From Diprion similis (Eukaryota > Arthropoda > Insecta > Hymenoptera > Diprionidae), in the NCBI RefSeq assembly GCF_021155765.1, contig NC_060115.1, forward strand, positions 3,348,001 through 3,412,000: 64,000 nucleotides of DNA, in the 5' to 3' direction. Numbering within the stretch: position 1 is the stretch's first letter; every line of letters starts with the position of its first letter. Positions 1-12,527 of this stretch are shown one piece after another. The notes below the pieces were generated by a model that was given only the letters and a program-made list of their open reading frames with translations, was not told the origin of the DNA and ran no database searches. Made by a program: the position numbers and the translations under genes.

Positions 1-3000
1 TTTGTCACGCGGGCACAAAGAACTCTCCGAAAACACACGTCAACCGAGTTCTCTCGCATGTATACATCAGCATTTTAGTGTGGTATGAGTATAAGGCGAT
101 AGCGCTTCGGTGCAAGGCTGTACGTGAGTTTACGAATAGCTGGATGAAATCACTACCGCTGTTTAAGCGGAACTGCGACTGAGGCTCTACGCGGTCCTCT
201 GGAGGACAATGTATAATAAAGCAAAGTGATGGTGCGCGCCTCCGGAATGCCATTCCAAACGGAAAAGGAATGACTGACCCTTCTCGCGTCTGCCTTTGTA
301 GCTGCTATGTAAATACACTTTATATAACGCGAGCATGTTTTCAGCGTTTCATCATTCGTGTTTTCCGTACACAAGGTACCCGTTTCTATGAAAATAGAGT
401 GAGTCTGCAAACGCGCATGCGCGGAGGAGTTGAAAGTTGTATTTTCTGTACTCTGAGCATGCGCTGTCGCGAACAAATCTCACATTGCGTGACCCTAACC
501 TCAATTTTGTACTCGTTATATGCAGAAAGAATCTTGTTATCGCTTATTTGCAGGTTTTGCATGAAGACAGTAAAATCTTGCTTCCGTTTGACATACGTGC
601 GAAAGATAAATTTTCAAAGAAACTGGAACAAAAAAAAGAAAGAAAAAAAAAATGCGTGTGCTTCGGGTGGAAGGCGATTTTACTCCTGTGATCGCCACTC
701 TCACTTTACTCGGACGGCAAAGATCACACTCGTAATCATCGTCTTTTCACCCTTCATACTGCTGCAACCTTTCGCAGTCCCTTGCGGTTTGGCCACGTTT
801 ATTGTGCATGCGTTTCGCTAATGATTCTCACTAGACAGGATCTGCTTGACCGCGAGCTCGGTTACGTTTCTCGTGTTGCATGAATTTTCATTCTATACTC
901 GGTTTTACCATCGGATTTTCCTGAACTCCATTGAAAAATCAACACTTCGAAGAACAGCCGCAAATCGGTTCACAGTTTCGACAGAAAAGTCGTTTTTTTA
1001 CCTATATATGACCGTAACTTCAACGCGCTCGTATGTGTACTTGCTTCTCATGGAAACGTAACTTTCAAAAATTTCCGACGAGGTCTTCGACTCCGTGTCG
1101 CCGGCCTGAGACCTTAACGACTGAACTGTTGAGTCGACTGCACTCTGTATTGCATTTTTATTATTCTCCTTACCGATGAAAACGCATCTTTAACAGTGTC
1201 CCCAAAAATCTTTATTCAAATTTGCTGTCTAAGGTATGAATGGTATGCGTATACCCGGTATGTCGTATGTATGTAGGTAACTACAGTTGGAGCCTTTCCG
1301 AACGGGTTCCTGGTTAAATTTGGCCGGCGATGACGCGCCGTGATAAGATTGCAACCAGACTGAAGTGATCGCAGATAAAACATTGCACCATCTAGATATT
1401 TGGAAAACACATCGCGCATCGAGGTACGGTAATTACTACGACAGTTATTTCGTGTGAACGGAAATATAACCTCGGTTGTAAGAGCTAACGGTCAGACCAA
1501 TGCCCGTAGGTATGAAAACTGTATGCTTTATCTATCTAGCACTGAGAATCCGTGTCTCTGGAACGAGGAAGAGTATAAAGTTTTCATATGTTTTCGAGAT
1601 CAGCTGGGTCACGGTCGTGATTAACGCGGTGCTGGAGTTGAGTATTAATTAAAAAGGTTAGTCCAGATTCGTTTTTCATTAGAAAATGATCTATCATTGG
1701 TTCATGTGATGTGTGCTCGTGGATAGGAAGAAACGTGATGTAAAAAGTAGCGAGAAAATGTACGGTAATTTATATATTATCGGTGGGACTGATGAACGAC
1801 TTTGCTGTTCGAAGTAGGGAGAATAATGTTTTGTATTATTTTCTATTTTAAACACCTCGGTCGCCTAAATTTTCATCCAAATTCTGAAGAATGACATGAA
1901 TGAACATCGGAACAACTCCGAAAATGACGAAATCGCCTGAATTTTGAAATCCTTGCAATTTTGCTACGCATTCCAAGGCTGAAATGTGGAAAAGAGTTTA
2001 TATACAAAAAGTAACGGTTAGTTGGTGGAACAGTTTCGAACTGTTCGAATATTTCGTTTTTCTGGATTAAACTTATCGTCAATCGTCGAGAGACTCGCGT
2101 GGCTCCGTTTATGCACTCTGCACTGCATCTCGTAGTGACGTGGAAATTTCGAAGAAAACATTTATTAAGAAAAGAACATGAAGTGAAGCAAAAAAGTTTC
2201 GGAGACGTCTTTACCAGACTTTATAAATGAGTTCGTGGAAGAAGAGAGGAAACTAATCGCATCTTCGCGAGACTGCGTATACCTACTAATCCTCACTCCG
2301 CAGTCACGCAGAGAAGAGAATTGCTTTACATTATCGACACGACTAAATTTCGAAAATCAATTCGAGTTTATACTCGTCATTTATATCCCGAAGTCCACTC
2401 GTCGTCTTTATTTATAAATTGGTATATTTCGATTACAAGATCCATTATAACGAATAATAACATTGCAACAAATAATTCTACACAATTGAGCCAACATCAC
2501 CGATATAATACATGTATATATACATACTTATGAAATGGATATACATAATCCGTATCAGATGTTCCTCGATTTTCAGAAACACCCTGCACTATTGCGAGAT
2601 ATTCTCATACTTGTTGCTGGAATTTCCCTTCTTGGATCTCCTCCTGGTTCTCCTGGCTTTCTCGTCTGGCACCCTCAGCATAAATCTATAACTTTACGCA
2701 CACAGGTATGTCCTGTAGGTGTAGCTCTCTGATTTGTGCACGCATAACCAACTGACCCAACTTCCTCGGCTATCATCTTACGCCATGCGTGCCGCACAGG
2801 CTCCCACAGGACGATTAACTTCGTTTTTTCTTTTTTCCTTTTTTTTTTATTATTACGACGAGGGGTAACCCTCGCGTAGCAAGTGCCTGCATTCCTCGGT
2901 GTATATATCACGTGGGTCGGAGGTGTTTTTTCTCTCCGGCTTCTATACTCTCAGCCCTAGGCGAGCCTACGAAAAACCCAACTTGACGCACGTGGGTTTC

Positions 3001-4127
3001 TCCTCTCGGTAAGAACCAGCCTGTCGATTTAGGGGAGAAAAACTACCGTTTTTACCACCGTCACAGTCAAGTCACAGGAAGTTTGTCGCAATGAAGAAGT
3101 CTTGACTTCGTTGCGCTAACACCGCATAAAACAGGGACTGTCCATCTAAACCTACGAAACGATATTGTGTAATTATATATATGGGACTACCGAAATACTT
3201 TCTGCTATCTTCCCATGATATCTCACACGTTTCGTACGCTTCCGGTAGATCCACAAGGAGCAATTACGATGGTTACATAAGACTTACGCTTTGCTTGAAA
3301 ATGTCTTTCGTGGTATAATAAACAAGCGTATCTCACACTTGCTGTACCTACAGACGATACTGCACGCTCCTATCTAATGTATAAGACATCGATAAATATC
3401 CGCGTACGCATACGCAGATCATAAATAATCTGGGTATAGATACCAGCGTACGTGTGTATATGTATACGGTATAAGCGAGCAGGAGAGACAAACGATCTAT
3501 TAAAACGGGCGACTTTCCTGTTCCGTAACGTTCTCCGCACCGCGGGAAGTCCGAAGAAAGACCCGCCAAGAGACCAGCTCACCTTGCTACGCCACTCCTG
3601 TTTCCATCCACCTCCTCCTCCTCCTCCTTCTCCTTCTCCTTCTCCTTCTCTCTGCCTCCCTCCCTCCCTCCCTCCCGCCACTCTTTCTCTTTCTCTTTTC
3701 CTTTTTCCCTTTTTCTTTTTTTTTCCCCGCTCCGACGAGCCCAGCATCCCATCCTCCCGGATGTGCGCCTCCGCGCGGGGCTTCGTTACGTGGCATTCTT
3801 GTGCGTCCTGCATACGTCGCGTCCAGAATCTTTAACAAAGACCCAGAGGCTTGAACTTCTGCTGAACTTAAACCTCCCCGCCACACCGGCATAACTGTGC
3901 GGCTACTTGTGCGATCTATGTGTGTGTGTGTGTGTGTGTGCGTGTATGATAAGATGTAGATATATGCGATCAAACAGTTTCAACGCATGCCGAATTAATT
4001 GCTGTAACTCCTCCAGCTCTGTATTCAAAAGTTGCGTGTGTGTGTGTGTCCATGCTTACGCACGTACACACTTCTCATTATCCATGTATGTATGTATGTA
4101 TGTATAATTAGTGTTTTAACTTTTCAG
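1..4127. other. Intergenic or intronic DNA, no recognised gene
   Basis: No open frame here resembles a known protein, and the longer frames sit in low-complexity sequence. Visible content is AT-rich DNA, a long polypyrimidine stretch (CTC/CCT and TTTTC runs) at about 3,604-3,730, a (TG)n run at about 3,918-3,941, a second (TG)n at about 4,036-4,050 and a (TATG)n run at about 4,086-4,104 just before the candidate exon at 4,128. It could be upstream flank or intron of a gene whose exon lies at 4,128. Confidence 0.5.
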
Positions 4128-4223
4128 GAAGTAAACCTGTACGATGATCCGCACTTTCGGCGACAAGTCGTAACTCAGGACGGGGATGAATTAAAATTTC
4201 CAATAAACTTGGGACCCTTTAAC
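4128..4223 (+). CDS. Candidate internal coding exon of an unrecognised gene
   Basis: A 96-bp segment, open in one frame only, is preceded by a good acceptor (TAACTTTTCAG) and followed by a strong donor (GTGAGT). It would encode 32 residues beginning EVNLYDDPHFRRQ and ending DELKFPINLGPFN, with phase 0 at both ends. The other two frames hit stops within a few codons. I do not recognise the protein. It lies on the same strand as Ets98B but about 16.5 kb upstream. Joining it directly to the Ets98B exon at 20,777 in phase 0 gives a stop after 11 codons, so it is either a separate gene, an exon needing an unseen intermediate, or chance. Exon-like boundaries and residue composition are the only support. 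Confidence 0.35.
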
Positions 4224-7056
4224 GTGAGTATGACAAAGATTATGTAATAGTATATATAGTTAACGGTGATTAGAATGGAAAATCGCATGTTGATACACCG
4301 TTCGAGATGACATTCGAAGACGCTGAGACGCTTCCAAGCTGATATTATTCACCATGCACTTTCGTGTCGCGAGAATATATTATACGTACGTATATATATA
4401 CACACGCGCATATACTATAGGTTGTGTATGATCATGTATGCAGGTGCGCCGCAGGGGCTAAGTGGGGAATAATATCCTTGTAGCAAAGTGTCGAGGAATG
4501 CGAGAAGTCGGATAATCTAATTTCCGTTTCAGAGCAACGTCTCGCAGCCTACGCTCTATGTATGTATGTATGTATGTATGTATCTATGTATGTATGTACA
4601 AGTCAAAGGCTTACCAACCATCTCTGGTCGAGTGACAATAATTAGAAGAACTATAGCCGTGATAAGTGAACGTGGGATATGTACACACAGTTGTACACTT
4701 ATTACGATATATACGAGCGTGAGTGCGTGTTGAGGAAAGAGAGAGAAAAAGAAAAAAATCAAGGTTACTGACGCAAATCTGTCGTCTACATATATATATA
4801 TACGTACAGATCTTATATTATATGGAACTAAAGTCGAATCCTCTCGGTAGTCGGAGAGCATCTTTGACCGTCCAACCGATACTTTTACTTACATGCATAT
4901 ATGAGTTTACATCCTATGTATTCGCGTGTGTATTTTATGTATAGTCTCTCGTCGTCTCGTCACATTTGATCTTACGACGGATGATATATTATAATTAATA
5001 CAAGTACCCAGACGAGGTGTACCCGGAACAGGAAAGGCAAATTGCGGTCTTCGTTTCTTCTACCTGTGATGTATTCGTGTGACTTTGTACGAAGACAAAA
5101 CACTTCCTTTAATATTTCAACTTGTTGAGATTTTTATTCCTTTCATCGTTTTTTCGTCTGTGTTTGTGCACGGGTATTGGTATGGAAAATATAAACATTT
5201 TTCTATTCATTGTTAGCTCGGTGGGGATTCCCGTTTGCAAATCAACAAGGAAACTACTTGAAACCGGTTTTAATACTTGCTTCCAAAGTACGAAATATTT
5301 TTTGCCGCTTCCCACTTGTGGATGACACGCCCGATTCTTCGTATCAAGGCGGTGCCTACTAACAATAACAATTGGAATCACTCAGCTGGTTGGCGCGATG
5401 AAGAATAGATATCGGTCGATATAAAGATCTATACATATAAATATACTCGTGCGATCCGAGCGCGATACAATTGACAAAGAGCGGTTATAATAATAATAAT
5501 ATAACACAGATTATTGTCTCAATCAGATAACATCAGAGATCATCGACGAATTTCAAATTTAATAATCGGTTATTCGTGTATGTAGCATGTGGGCAAGAGC
5601 TGCTGATTTTTATAGGTTTCAACAAGCAAGTATTCGTCTTTAGTTCCGGGCTGCCCGCCTGACTCGGTATCGGTTTGAGTTATGGTTAACGTAGAAGTTC
5701 TGTACTGTTGTGTGACCGTATAAAGGAAGGAACTATGCCTCGACGGTAACGGAAGCCCGGTCTCGCCTCTGTACCTCCAAGGAACTGACTCACTCGACAC
5801 AGCTCAGCCCACATTATCTGCAATTTACGCACTTCCGTTTCAAAGCATTGTGAAATAGGAAGAAGGAGAATAAGGAGAATGTGCAGGATGGTGGGAAGTG
5901 GGAAAAGAAGAAGCAAGGCCAGCTGATTAGCGAAATCTGCGAAAATCACATTTCTCATCAATTCCATATAATAATGATATTCGCGAGAAACAATGCAATG
6001 TGCTGCAATCTGGTTACTTGTACCAATCTGCAGGCAAGTTACTGCGAGATGAGTGCGAGACTTTCGTTTGTGTTATACACCCACCATGGCACAACATCAA
6101 GCTTTGGTTTATTACGATTGAATTGTTCGCAAAAAACTCGATCGACGAATAACTTGTCTCAATAATCGTATAAATCGTATATAAGGGTTGTTGGAAATCG
6201 CATATTCAAGACTGGTTACAGGTGTCGTCTGCTCGTAAGTAGTTACAGATGCTAACGTTGAAAACATGGACACAATACATACTTATTGATTTACCATGCT
6301 TGTATTTTCGCAAGTTTGCGAGAATATCAGGCGGACTGCTCACTCATGAATATATGTTGTGAGCTGCGATGCGAATGTATAATAAATACATCGTGTTGTA
6401 CACACGTTTGTCCAACTGTGAAGTACAGGGTGATGAACTGAACTATGAAATGATAGTGCAAATAAATAATACTGTCGATGCAGTCGGGTGACGATATAAT
6501 ACTCGGATTGATAATTATCTCTTTTTAACATAATCCATGAACTGACAAGCGTGTATTTGTCGCACACAATATATAATATATAAATAATATAGCAAATACA
6601 TATATATATATATATACAAACACATAAATATATATATATATAAATAATTCCTGCAACCGAATACAATGAAAGAAGGAGAGATTCTTTTTTATCCGGGAAG
6701 ATTTGGTTATGACTGGATTCTGTCCCCGGTCCTAAAACCCCTCGTACCCAGTTCTTATGCTCCACTAGGTCAGGGCTATGGTATGGTATACCATACGGTA
6801 TATACGAAGGTCGTATTGTTATATCAACACCTCTGCAGGCAAATGGCAAATTTCTCAAACGATGAGATTATCAGATCGTAAATTTTGAGTATTCTCATTG
6901 ACTTGATAGCTTTTAATTAAAATCACTGAGGATTCCATGGTTACTTAACAATGGATATTATGTTACGAGAAACTCAATAGCATAGCGCGTCAGCGTTAAT
7001 TAGGGTAGCTCTACTAATTTACTTAATACTGTGTCTACTTGCTGCACAAAATGTGC

Positions 7057-7079
7057 GGGGCGGGGGAGGGGGGAGGGGG
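7057..7079 (+). other. G-quadruplex-type motif
   Basis: Four runs of four to six G separated by single C or A bases. This satisfies the usual G3+N1-7 quadruplex pattern with very short loops. Nothing nearby identifies a gene it would control. Confidence 0.6.
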
Positions 7080-8159
7080 CATAGCATTCGGCGTACATCT
7101 TATACCTGCCCTTGTATACAATTATACAGGAATAAAAGGTAAGGCTTGGACGTAAATAGTGCCAGAATTAGTCATTTATTGAATTACAACTTTTGTTCGA
7201 AGAGAATCTCCGCCTTTCTTTCTCCGGACTATGAGTAACAAGAAGGGGGAGGAGGGCTTGGTGTCCGCACCGAGTCGACCCCAAAGTAAAACAATATTTA
7301 TTGGAATACGGCAAGGATTACGTTAATCCTTCGGTCTGCAAGTGCATGGGGTCCCTAAGCCGGAGTCGGGAGAGAAATTTGTTCAGGTAAAACAGCTGCA
7401 GGTGTTACCTGCGTGAGTCTATAGAAATAATGTATTATGGTCGACCGACCAAGTGACGACGATCCGGGGTTAATGTGAACCCGTAAGGACGGATGAATCC
7501 TGCCGACAGGACTTGCTTCGGTCAAATCTCTGCTCATGGTAGAGCTATAGGTAGTAGATATAGGTGGACGGTTATGCTTCGGCGTCCTGTAAAATGCGAA
7601 GTTTCTTTACTGCATTCGTAACTTGTGCCGTGCGAAGGAAATAAATTGTATATATTAAATATATTTATATAAAAAATAGTGGGCATGTATAACATCTACA
7701 ACGTATATCTTGTCGCGATGCAAAAAATTATACGTAGATAAGACAGTTGTATGATATTACTTCGTTTAAATTTCAGAAGCGATGGTATCGGTGCTGTAAA
7801 AGAAAGAAAGAAAGAAAAAAAAAAATTGAAAAATTCAATGGTCATCTTGTTATATACCTATATAATGTATACATTATACATGCAGAAAGAAGTGAAAATT
7901 CGGGACTGGAAAGGTGGTTACTTTCTCGCCGGACTGTATCACCGCGAGAGGGTCACGAAGTTAAGGCAGGAGCTGAGTGAGGGGCTCCGATTCAGGGCTC
8001 CTTCCGCAGGAATTAAGCGGGGCCTGGATAAGTCTAAGGCAACGGCGGGGGAGTGGACAGGTAGCTGTCCGGACACCCACAAACCTGTTCGACCTGTTAT
8101 GTCCTCTCTGCGGGCGGACGGCCGAAGGGCGGCTTATGGGTCTCCACAGCTCACTGCTT

Positions 8160-8167
8160 CTCTCTCT

Positions 8168-8207
<40 letters not shown>
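8160..8207 (+). repeat. (CT)n microsatellite
   Basis: Nearly pure CT/TTTC dinucleotide repeat of about 48 bp. It generates long serine/leucine or arginine/glutamate frames on the two strands that are not genes. Confidence 0.9.
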
Positions 8208-9269
8208 GACGCGGCGCTGTTTTCCAAGAAATCTGAAGCATGCATCGAATCTTTTCGCTGCATCTCAATGCGTTTATGACAGACATTCTTCACGGTTTCT
8301 GACATTCCACTGCAACTAAGCGTCGATTCAACGCCCGCCGAGACACCCGCTGTGTGGATCGATGGATCAACCCTCATCACAACCACCCGCACCTCCACCC
8401 CATCCTCCCCAACTACAAGTAGGACGTGCAATCCAAACGCTTAACTATATAATAGGAATTCGACGTACCATACCTGATTTTAAATCAGGTAAAAGGAATT
8501 CGATCCACGTAGATCACGGGTGACTCATACCTTTTACCCTTTTTCACCCTTTGACGTTTGCACATGTGATAAGACAACGCACCTTCCCATGTACGTATAT
8601 ATCGTTGGTAGACATCGACCGTCTCCCTCTACATTATTACGTGACATTTTGACATTCGAGCTATCGACGATAACGACCGATATTTACGCACGTCTCGCTG
8701 TTAAGTTGTAATCAATTGCTACTCTGCAAATCTTCTCATCGGGATTGCGAAAAAGTATAACGCCGTAGGAGATACCTACGTGTAATACAAACAGATGCAT
8801 TTAACAACGCACAACTACCTATACGATTATTACTTTCAACTCGATAAAAACTGATTTCAACTCTATATTCTCAGGATCGATTAGACAAGATAAAAAGAAA
8901 ATATGAACAAATGATAATGACGTCATCTTGCGCACCCCTAGATCTACGAAACTTTGAAAAGAACACAAATATATCTGTAATAATAAAACAGACATAACAT
9001 CTACGCATCCTTTCTAATCGAAGAGAACCACATATACATCAGAATCGAAAGAATAAAAAAAAAAAAAAAAAAAAAAACAGCGTAAACCGCGCTTTTGCAT
9101 ATCTATCCTCGACTCCAACGCGCGCGCCAGACGTGCACGCATCTATGCGAGGAAGCACAAGGAAGTGTATGCGCTCCCCCCCCCCCCCCCCTTCTCCTCT
9201 CGGAACCTGCGTCGCCACGCCGCGCTGTGCGACAACAGCAGCCCAGCAGCCAGCAATAACCCGGACGGT

Positions 9270-9308
9270 CGACCGGCCGACCGAGCGACCGACCGACCGA
9301 GCGACCGA
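9270..9308 (+). repeat. Degenerate (GACC)n tetranucleotide tract
   Basis: Repeated GACC/GAGCGACC units in a GC-rich context. A short related GACCGACCGAC run is also seen near 13,476-13,489. Confidence 0.7.
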
Positions 9309-9925
9309 TTCCGCCCCCCCCCCCCACGCTCTCCCTCTCCTCCCCCACCCCCTCCACTCATTCGTCGCACTAACTGCCTGCCTCTTGCCTCGCTCTGGCG
9401 CTGGCAGCCTGCCGCCCCTCCATCCACCCCTCGTCGCTTCGGTAAGACTTCGACTATTTCCGTTCGACGCTCGGGAAGAGCCTATCGCGCGCCGAGATTT
9501 CTGCCTGGTTGCCAATCAGTGGATGCGCCAGCGCGGCACGGAGGGATAACCTTTTATTCGATGTCGCGTACTTCCTAAACGCGCGGCGGGTAGGGCGAGG
9601 GTGAGGGTGACGGCGCAGGCGGGGTCGGGTGGAGGGGGGCGAGGAAGCACCGGCTACCATCGTCAATGTGCATGCAGTAACGGGGCGGCAGGAGCGACAC
9701 GGGATCGTGTAGAGAAGGACAAAAGAGGTGTACTCGGAACGGCTGATTGCGGCTCCCTCGTCGGCTCTCCGAGATCCGACTCGACTCCCGACTCCCGACT
9801 CCCGAGAGCGACGAGCAGGATCAGTCGCTCGCCAACCTCGAGACGAGACGGCCGTTTTTGTTGTGCAGAGTGTCGTACGTTCGATACGTTGTCCGCGCGT
9901 AGTCGTTGTCCGCGCGAGCTTCGTA

Positions 9926-9956
9926 TATAAATATAAATATAAATATAAATATAAAT
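9926..9956 (+). repeat. (ATAAAT)n hexanucleotide repeat
   Basis: About five tandem copies of a 6-bp AT unit at the 3' edge of the GC-rich stretch. Confidence 0.85.
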
Positions 9957-12487
9957 GTTGATTCAAATGTGGAACGTCGTGTGCCCAGGGTGATAATAAC
10001 CACGAACTGAGAACCGCGAAGGGATCTGTTGGATACTCTATAATCTACGGGGAAAAATTAAGGATTTTAATACGTATTTAAACAGAGTTTCGCCGGTATA
10101 TGTACGACAAGTGTGTTGTTATAACTGCGTTTATATCTCACAGGATTCTATTCGTGATGAACAAAATCCTGATAACGGAACACGCGACTCACTACGTTAC
10201 GCTCAGTGTGCGATTAGTCTGATGGTTTTTCAACAACACCCTTCGACTCGAAACCTTATCGCGGGAGAGTGATGTTAGAGATCCCCCCTCCCTCCTTCCC
10301 TCCCTCTAACCCCCTACGCGTATGTTGTTTATCTGTAAATAAATTTGAGAGTAAGGAAAAGGAAAGACTTATCTCTCAGTAAGGAGGGTGCCATATATAC
10401 GAAATGAATTATTGTATCAGTTTTATCTGTGATATTTCGTGTACAGCTTTTTAAAAGTAAAACAAATTATTGGTGACAATTTATCTTGTGTGGATTTAAC
10501 CAATGACCAACGGAAAAGTGACACTAATTTACTACACATCGGCAAGTGCCAGTGATTAGCGGAGGATTTAAACGTGGGAGGACAGGTAATTTTTATAATC
10601 TTTTGTTCTTCATTAAATCTCACTTACTTACTTACTTACCTTCCCTTGGTAAAGTCTTTGTTTATATTTGTAGGAGACTTTTTTTTTTTTTTCATTTTTT
10701 CTTTTGCAATTGTTCCACGTTTTTCATAATTACACGCTATTGATAAAATGTTACAACACAACTATACCTTACTTATTGCTGGTTTCCGGAATAAATATTT
10801 AATGTCGAAAGAATTTCCGGTTAACGGAGTGAATTTACAATTAAGGAAATGAGAACCGCGCTTGAGTAATGCATACCGCTATTCTTCGAAATCTTGCGTT
10901 TAGTCGAAACGCTGAAGTGTATAATTCTACGGAATTTCACGGGACTAACAACGAATACGAGAGCAACACTTCCGGGAACTTTCCACGATATAATTGAAAC
11001 TATTAGTAATTTGTTTACGAATCGATTCTTGATCGCATGGAGTTATTGGCGGCAGGGGGGGGGGGGAGGCAGTTCACCGTTAATTGTAGGACATACGTAG
11101 CATTGTTTCGATAAATACGATACATTCGACGATCAGAGTTCTTTGTTTTAACGAAATTCAAACTACTCAAGCCTGAAATAGTTGCATAAGATATCACCGC
11201 GTATCACAAAATAGCCATTTACAATATTATGTTCCGACTAGACGATAGAGGGCCAACATTAATTGAAGAATGGGATTGAATAAGAACATACGGCGAGTTA
11301 CTAACAACGAATGATTTGAGAAATGTTCGTAAATGGTTGGGGATCGTATTTATAGAGCGATACTGTACATAACACTGTGCGCGGTGGGGGATTCCTTTGT
11401 CGGGGGGGGACTGCGTGCAATGCCATCTTTCGGCGAAGCTTTCAGTTGAATATTCTCGAGCGATAAGGGAGGGAGTGTAAACGCGTGTTATCGCATTGTC
11501 TGAATCTCCTGAACTCTCCAAAGATGAGAGAGAAATGAAGTTTTTCGCAGCGTACAAAGTTCCTCAAAACTGTTAATGGGTATACTGTGGTAAGAAATGA
11601 TAAGGAGAACGCAGACGATAAAGATAAGGAAAAAGCTAGACTGTCGCAAGTTAATTTGCTTGTTTACTTTTCGTCGGTAGTTGGTCGCTTACCTAGTTTT
11701 TTATGTTGGTAGGTATCGTGATAAAAAGTGTTCGCGACTTGTCTCTCTTCTTTGTGAAACTCGCGAGATTACGTAAGATCGCAAATTCATCAGGTCTGCT
11801 GGAATAATGCTCGGAATGTACCTACTCCGTAAGCACTCGAACCAAATATATAGAACCATCGATTGTTCGAGATTTCTCACCATTGACGTGGTTTGATGCT
11901 GCGGTGTCTTTTACCGCCACTTTAAGAGTTTAGAATCTCTGTGAGATGGAAATTTGTTGGAATTTAGGAAGAAAAGGGAAGTTTGAAAAATCGTTACAGG
12001 TTCAGTCTTTAACACTCCGGGCCGTCCTAAGGAGGTTACTTTAATACGCATATGCAATGAAATATGAAACATACGTAGTAAGTAGCGAAGGTTCCAATAG
12101 TCGAATACTGGAGAGAGCGTCGGGCATAAAAAGACCGATGCAACAGCGGATGAGTATGTATAATCACTTTACGAGAGTACTTTTCCATGCCTAATTGTTG
12201 CAAGAGGCATCGAGGCGGATCTCGACCAATACGATTATGTAATATTGGAACAGCCGCCGACGCGTTTTATTTATCTTCGGGTAAAGAAAAACCCTCTATT
12301 GTAATCTATGTCGTAATGTCTTGCTATTAAAATAGCTACGTACTGTATATGTATACAGATACACACACATACACTTGGGTAGCTGATTTCTGATCGGTTT
12401 AAGGTTAAAATCGGTAATTCTAGGTCGGAATCGTCAGAATACAATAACCCAAAAACACATTCGTTTACCTTGTACTGATATAAATGG

Positions 12488-12492
<5 letters not shown>

Positions 12493-12523
<31 letters not shown>
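12493..12523 (+). repeat. (GA)n microsatellite
   Basis: Uninterrupted GA dinucleotide repeat of about 15 copies. Confidence 0.9.

Positions 12524-12527
<4 letters not shown>

Larger units (their letters stand above)
4224..9100. other. AT-rich noncoding stretch with simple repeats
   Basis: No gene recognised. Contents include (TATG)n at about 4,557-4,598, (AT)n tracts at about 4,789-4,802, 6,600-6,616 and 6,627-6,641, a G-run block at 7,057-7,079, a 16-bp perfect palindrome at 6,781-6,796, a polypyrimidine (CT)n tract at about 8,160-8,207, a small inverted repeat at 8,471-8,491 and a poly-A run at about 9,056-9,077. Minus-strand open frames in the 5.6-6.0 kb and 8.0-8.4 kb parts look like chance frames. 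Confidence 0.5.
9100..10000 (+). promoter_or_regulatory. GC-rich, CpG-rich stretch, possible promoter/5' leader
   Basis: Base composition changes sharply from AT-rich flanks to GC-rich DNA with many CpG dinucleotides. It contains C homopolymers at 9,176-9,191 and 9,314-9,325, a degenerate (GACC)n tract at about 9,270-9,308 and a G-quadruplex motif at 9,588-9,607, and ends at a (TATAAA)n tract. Long frames on both strands are a by-product of composition. Such islands in insects often mark promoters and 5' untranslated exons. A donor-like GACAG|GTAATT at 10,585/10,586 would suit a noncoding first exon of the downstream Ets98B gene. That link is inference. Confidence 0.3.

Noticed and set aside
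3370..3973. Overlapping long frames rich in Pro, Ser, Arg, Glu and Gly.
   Set aside because: They arise from the polypyrimidine tract and (TG)n repeats, are open on both strands and have no domain.
9039..9966. Six or more long frames on both strands.
   Set aside because: High GC and homopolymers suppress stop codons. Translations are low complexity and mutually overlapping with no recognisable fold.
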